Shown here piece after piece: positions 9,091-11,971 of a stretch of 11,971 nt of DNA. The DNA comes from Spirogloea muscicola. Its lineage: Eukaryota; Streptophyta; Zygnematophyceae; Spirogloeales; Spirogloeaceae. Both the position numbers and the translations under genes were made by a program. Position 1 is the first letter of the stretch. Every line of letters starts with the position of its first letter. The stretch covers positions 740,557 through 752,527 of the forward strand of contig WELB01000029.1 in assembly GCA_009602725.1 (NCBI GenBank). Reading direction: 5' to 3'. Below the pieces are notes generated by a model, which was not told where the DNA came from, made no database searches, and was given only the letters and a program-made list of their open reading frames with translations.

Positions 9091-11784
9091 TCATGACACC
9101 CCGCTGAGATCCTCCCTCACAACCAGGTGGCGCCCTTTGTGCAGCTGATTGTGCGCCAGCGTTATCTGCAGGCATGCACATCGGGCACTCAGCACACATC
9201 CCAAGTAGTCCGACTTGTCCTTACAATCAGCTGGCACACATTGGCGATGTAGTAGCTGAAGAGAAGGGCCCCTTATTGAAGCGATGCGCAGGTGCAGTCA
9301 GCAGCAGTAGTCGTGCGAGGTCTATGATGCACAGTCAAGTGTTCCAAGTGAGTCATTGTGAGAACAGCATCACGATGTGAAGCAGACATCAGGATCTGGG
9401 CCAGCGTGCGGAGACCTACCGCCTGTGCGGCTTCCCAAGTTGAGGAGAATCGCACCACAGCTTTGCCCTGAGCACTCAACAACTCTTTGTCAGCTGCAGA
9501 ACAGGTACATTGTGAATACAAAGTAGTCTGCAAAACAATTTTCCCTCTCACTGCATCCTTAGCCAGGCAATCATGTGAGCACAAACTTGCAGCTTTTGAC
9601 AGAATACGTACTCTAGGATGGCCCTTGCCGTCTCTCAGCAGCTCCGTGTACACTACGTTGCCAAATGAGCTAAATATATCCCTCAGCTCCTGCACAAATA
9701 ATCAAGATGGCCCTGGGCCACCACATCAGGAGAAACAGGCTGGGAGAAGCTACAAAGTAGCAATGCTTTTGCACCGCCAATTGCTGCTCTAGATAGAGCC
9801 TCAGCATAGCTTCAGTAATAGGCTGCAGCGCAAGCAAAGCATACAACTCTTTGTGGAGATAATTCCACTTTAGCTTGTGGAGCATACCAGTAAAGCCAGT
9901 CAAAAGTCAAGCATGCAAACAACGGTAAATGTTAGAGGCTATAAATGCCATTAGTGAGCTGTAGTAGCTTAAAGTCACACAGAAGAAGCAAGTGTTTGAA
10001 GAAGAAGACAGAGTTAGTTGGCACACCTGGCAGGAGATGGAGTGGTGGAGGTTGCTGACGAAAATCTGGGGCACGCTGCAGGACGGCTGGCGGTCGATGC
10101 CTACCAGCGACACCATTGGTTGCCTCTGGACGACCATATTCGGGTGGGCAGCCACCACCCCGCCCATGTGACCACCCATTGGGCCCCGGAAGCCGGCTGG
10201 CACGCCGAGCATACCAAACGGCGGCATTGGCGGCGGCATGCCGCCGTGGCCGACAATCATGGGGTGAAGGTTCAGGCCGGCCATGAGGCCAGTGCGGTAC
10301 GCGCCCGCCTGCGCTTCAATCTGTGCCTGAAGAGACGCAGAAAGGCTGCGTATGTTTCAAAGGCGTAGCCGACTCCCTTGCACACTACCTGAGAAGCCTG
10401 GGCAGCTCAAAGAGGGTGCAAAACCCTGCAGCGAGCCTGACCTTAAGCTGCGCCTGGAGCTGGAGGTTGGCAATCTGCGTGAGCTGCGCAATATGCGCAG
10501 CTTGTGCGGCCTGCAGCTGGGCGGCTCTGAGCGCAGCAGCATTCGGGTGGAGCGGCGCGCGACTTCCTCCTGGCAGCCCTGGCAGCGCAAGTCCTGACTT
10601 CAGTGCATACACAACTGCTAACTGCACACGTGCAACCCTGAGCGTAATCTGAACAAATCGCTAGCTTTTTAGCTGGCGATGTGCCTGCCACAACTACAGG
10701 CAAACTGTCGCACGCAAGAGTGAACCGGCTTTGCAATTTCCCACCTTGGCTCATAGACCGCGCAGTCCGCAGGAGTGGCAATGGCGAGCCGCCGCTCCCC
10801 AGTGCGGTGGTGCTGTGTGCCCGCTTCAGGGTGCCCGGCAGGCCGCAGCTGTCACGTCGTCTCAGCCGCCGTGCTGACGATGGCGCAGACGACACCGAGC
10901 TGACCGAATGCTCCGACCTGCAAAAACTCCACAGCAGTCAGACATTGGCATCCTTGCGAGAGGAGCGCCCGCGACCCCTGCCAAAGGCTGACATCGTGCG
11001 GTCTTCCACCAGAGAAAAGCAGGTTAGGTGGGTGGCAGCTAGAGCGGAGGCCGGCACACGTACCCCGTTGGCGACGAGGGCTTGCTGGAGCATGAGCTCG
11101 CCGGGCGCTTGGGGTTCGCTGACTTGACTTGCAGCGGCTGGCCGTGGAGGACGTGCTCTGGCTCCTGCAGGTCGCACCGGCCAGCCGGGCAAGCGAGCGC
11201 GCATCAGCACCAATGTCAGGAGCGGCAGGTACGGCGACTGTGCGCCCATGCTCAGCAGCAAGAGCACTTGTGTGCTCGGATGCCAGCACACAAGTGACCG
11301 GCACAACCCGACAGGCGGGGTTCGCCGAGAGATGATCCCACGCACGTCGAGGGCAGCCTGGGCGGCCGCCTCCTCGCGATAGGTGACGAATGCGAACCCA
11401 CGATTCGGCCTCGGCAGGAAGATGCTGGCCACAGCCCCGAACCTGCGAAGTGCAGTCATGAGCACTGGCATGAGGGTTTCTCGTCACCCCATCTTGAAGT
11501 CCAGTCTGGCTCGGATATAACGGTGTGTGTATCGAGGATTGTGTAATGGAATGTGTATATGCATTGGCTCGAAGGCGTGAATGCTGCACCGGCCCCCGAG
11601 GCTCTTCGAAGGCAGAGTGGGCAAGTCGGTAAGAGCGACGGCATTGTGATTTGTGTGGCGGGGGTTCGAGCCGCCGGGCGCACCGGGCAAAGTGGGCGTG
11701 GAGGTCCGCCTCGGTGGCCTCCGGGGTGACCAGCCCCACGAAGACGCGCCGCAGGAGGCCCGGGTCCACCTCCCACGGCGACTC

Positions 11785-11815
<31 letters not shown>

Positions 11816-11890
11816 TCGCCATCCAGTGCCAGCGGCGAGGCGGGCGCGCGGCCATCTCTAGCAGCCTCCGCCGCGGCGTCCGCGGCGCAC

Positions 11891-11891
<1 letters not shown>
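9091..11891 (-). CDS. RNA-binding protein with two RRM domains, 5'-partial
   Basis: Exons, 5' to 3' on the minus strand: 11891(partial)-11684, 11442-11346, 11164-11064, 10917-10745, 10593-10442, 10326-10027, 9689-9612, 9467-9420, 9165-9091 (TGA at 9093-9091). They join in frame into about 409 residues, with the N-terminus cut by the window edge. Order: an Ala-rich lead, Gly10, RRM1 (RNP2 RRVFVGLV; RNP1 RGFAFVTY, a perfect match to consensus; closing HGQPLQVKS), a Ser/Arg-rich linker, an Ala/Gln/Leu helix (LRAAQLQAAQAAHIAQL), a Gly/Met/Pro-rich stretch (GMPPPMPPFGM, GPMGGHMGG), then RRM2 at the C-terminus (RNP2 QIFVSNL; RNP1-like RGKAVVRF; closing GRHLVVRED). A single-RRM plus hnRNP-M/Gbp2-like C-terminal RRM layout suggests a nuclear or mRNP role in splicing or mRNA handling. 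The exact orthologue is unknown. The acceptor of exon 5 could also be 21 nt upstream (10614), in the same frame. Confidence 0.88.
11794..11814. repeat. (GCC)7 microsatellite, coding for part of Gly10
   Basis: Seven perfect GCC units. With neighbouring Gly codons they give ten glycines between an acidic residue and the first RRM of the minus-strand RNA-binding protein. Confidence 0.85.

Positions 11892-11971
<80 letters not shown>
11892..11971. repeat. 80-nt poly-A run at the window edge
   Basis: The coding sequence of the minus-strand RNA-binding gene is interrupted without a splice site by a pure run of 80 A (T on the coding strand). Together with the G19 at the other end this suggests that the sequence stops being genomic at 11891, although a true genomic A tract cannot be excluded. 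Confidence 0.9.

Noticed and set aside
8890-9170. Plus-strand protein-like stretches around 8950-9170
   Set aside because: The part from 9091 is antisense to the last RRM exon (GRHLVVRED). The remainder has stops and no family resemblance.
10336-10385. RNP1-like peptide KGVGYAFETY on the minus strand
   Set aside because: It lies in the intron between exons 5 and 6. Those exons join cleanly without it, and no RNP2 or RRM body surrounds it.
11611-11683. tRNA-like A and B boxes (TGGGCAAGTCGG at 11618, GGTTCGAGCC at 11663) with tRNA-like spacing on the plus strand
   Set aside because: The acceptor arms do not pair, the T stem would need a 9-nt loop, and no good anticodon stem forms. A SINE body would have to run into the conserved RRM1 exon. 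Probably chance or a badly decayed relic inside the intron.
10852-11769. Long minus-strand open frame (305 codons) as a single-exon protein
   Set aside because: It starts in RRM1 but runs straight through three introns. The spliced model restores the RRM1 sequence and phases, whereas the unspliced frame does not.

Overview
The window looks like nuclear DNA of a green-lineage eukaryote, most likely an alga. Short exons are separated by GT-AG introns of about 100-420 nt, with one GC-AG intron. The protein families are a plant-type peroxisomal glycolate oxidase and a plastid-type alpha/beta hydrolase. All three confident genes end in TGA, and their reconstructed exons contain no internal stops, so the standard genetic code fits. 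I found no bacterial operon, CRISPR array, rRNA or convincing tRNA. The species cannot be named from this sequence.

Layout: (1) 1-19 is a run of G, followed by about 290 nt without a supported exon. (2) 306-2916 (+) holds ten exons of an FMN-dependent glycolate/2-hydroxyacid oxidase. Its N-terminus (about 45 residues) lies outside the window and its C-terminus is a PTS1 peroxisomal signal. (3) 2917-3795 is the gap between convergent genes. It holds a weakly supported small (+) gene and a perfect 13-bp hairpin. (4) 6699-3796 (-) is a ten-exon gene, complete at its 3' end, for a 384-residue alpha/beta-hydrolase-fold protein of the plant At1g52510-like type, with no obvious catalytic nucleophile. 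(5) 7055-8656 is a cluster of dead LINE-like retrotransposon 3' ends. One 5'-truncated copy on (-) is framed by a 15-bp target-site duplication. A second copy of the same family on (+) is split by a third, divergent copy, and the split is bounded by a 5-bp duplication. (6) 11891-9091 (-) holds nine exons of a protein with two RNA-recognition motifs, cut at its 5' end by the window edge. (7) 11892-11971 is 80 A residues.

The three host genes have unrelated jobs (peroxisomal photorespiratory or lactate metabolism, a probable plastid hydrolase-fold protein, RNA binding), and nothing suggests a shared pathway. I do not see a new multi-gene system. The best-supported new information is the exon structures, where every exon junction stays in frame, and the insertion history of the retrotransposon nest, which can be read from the duplications.
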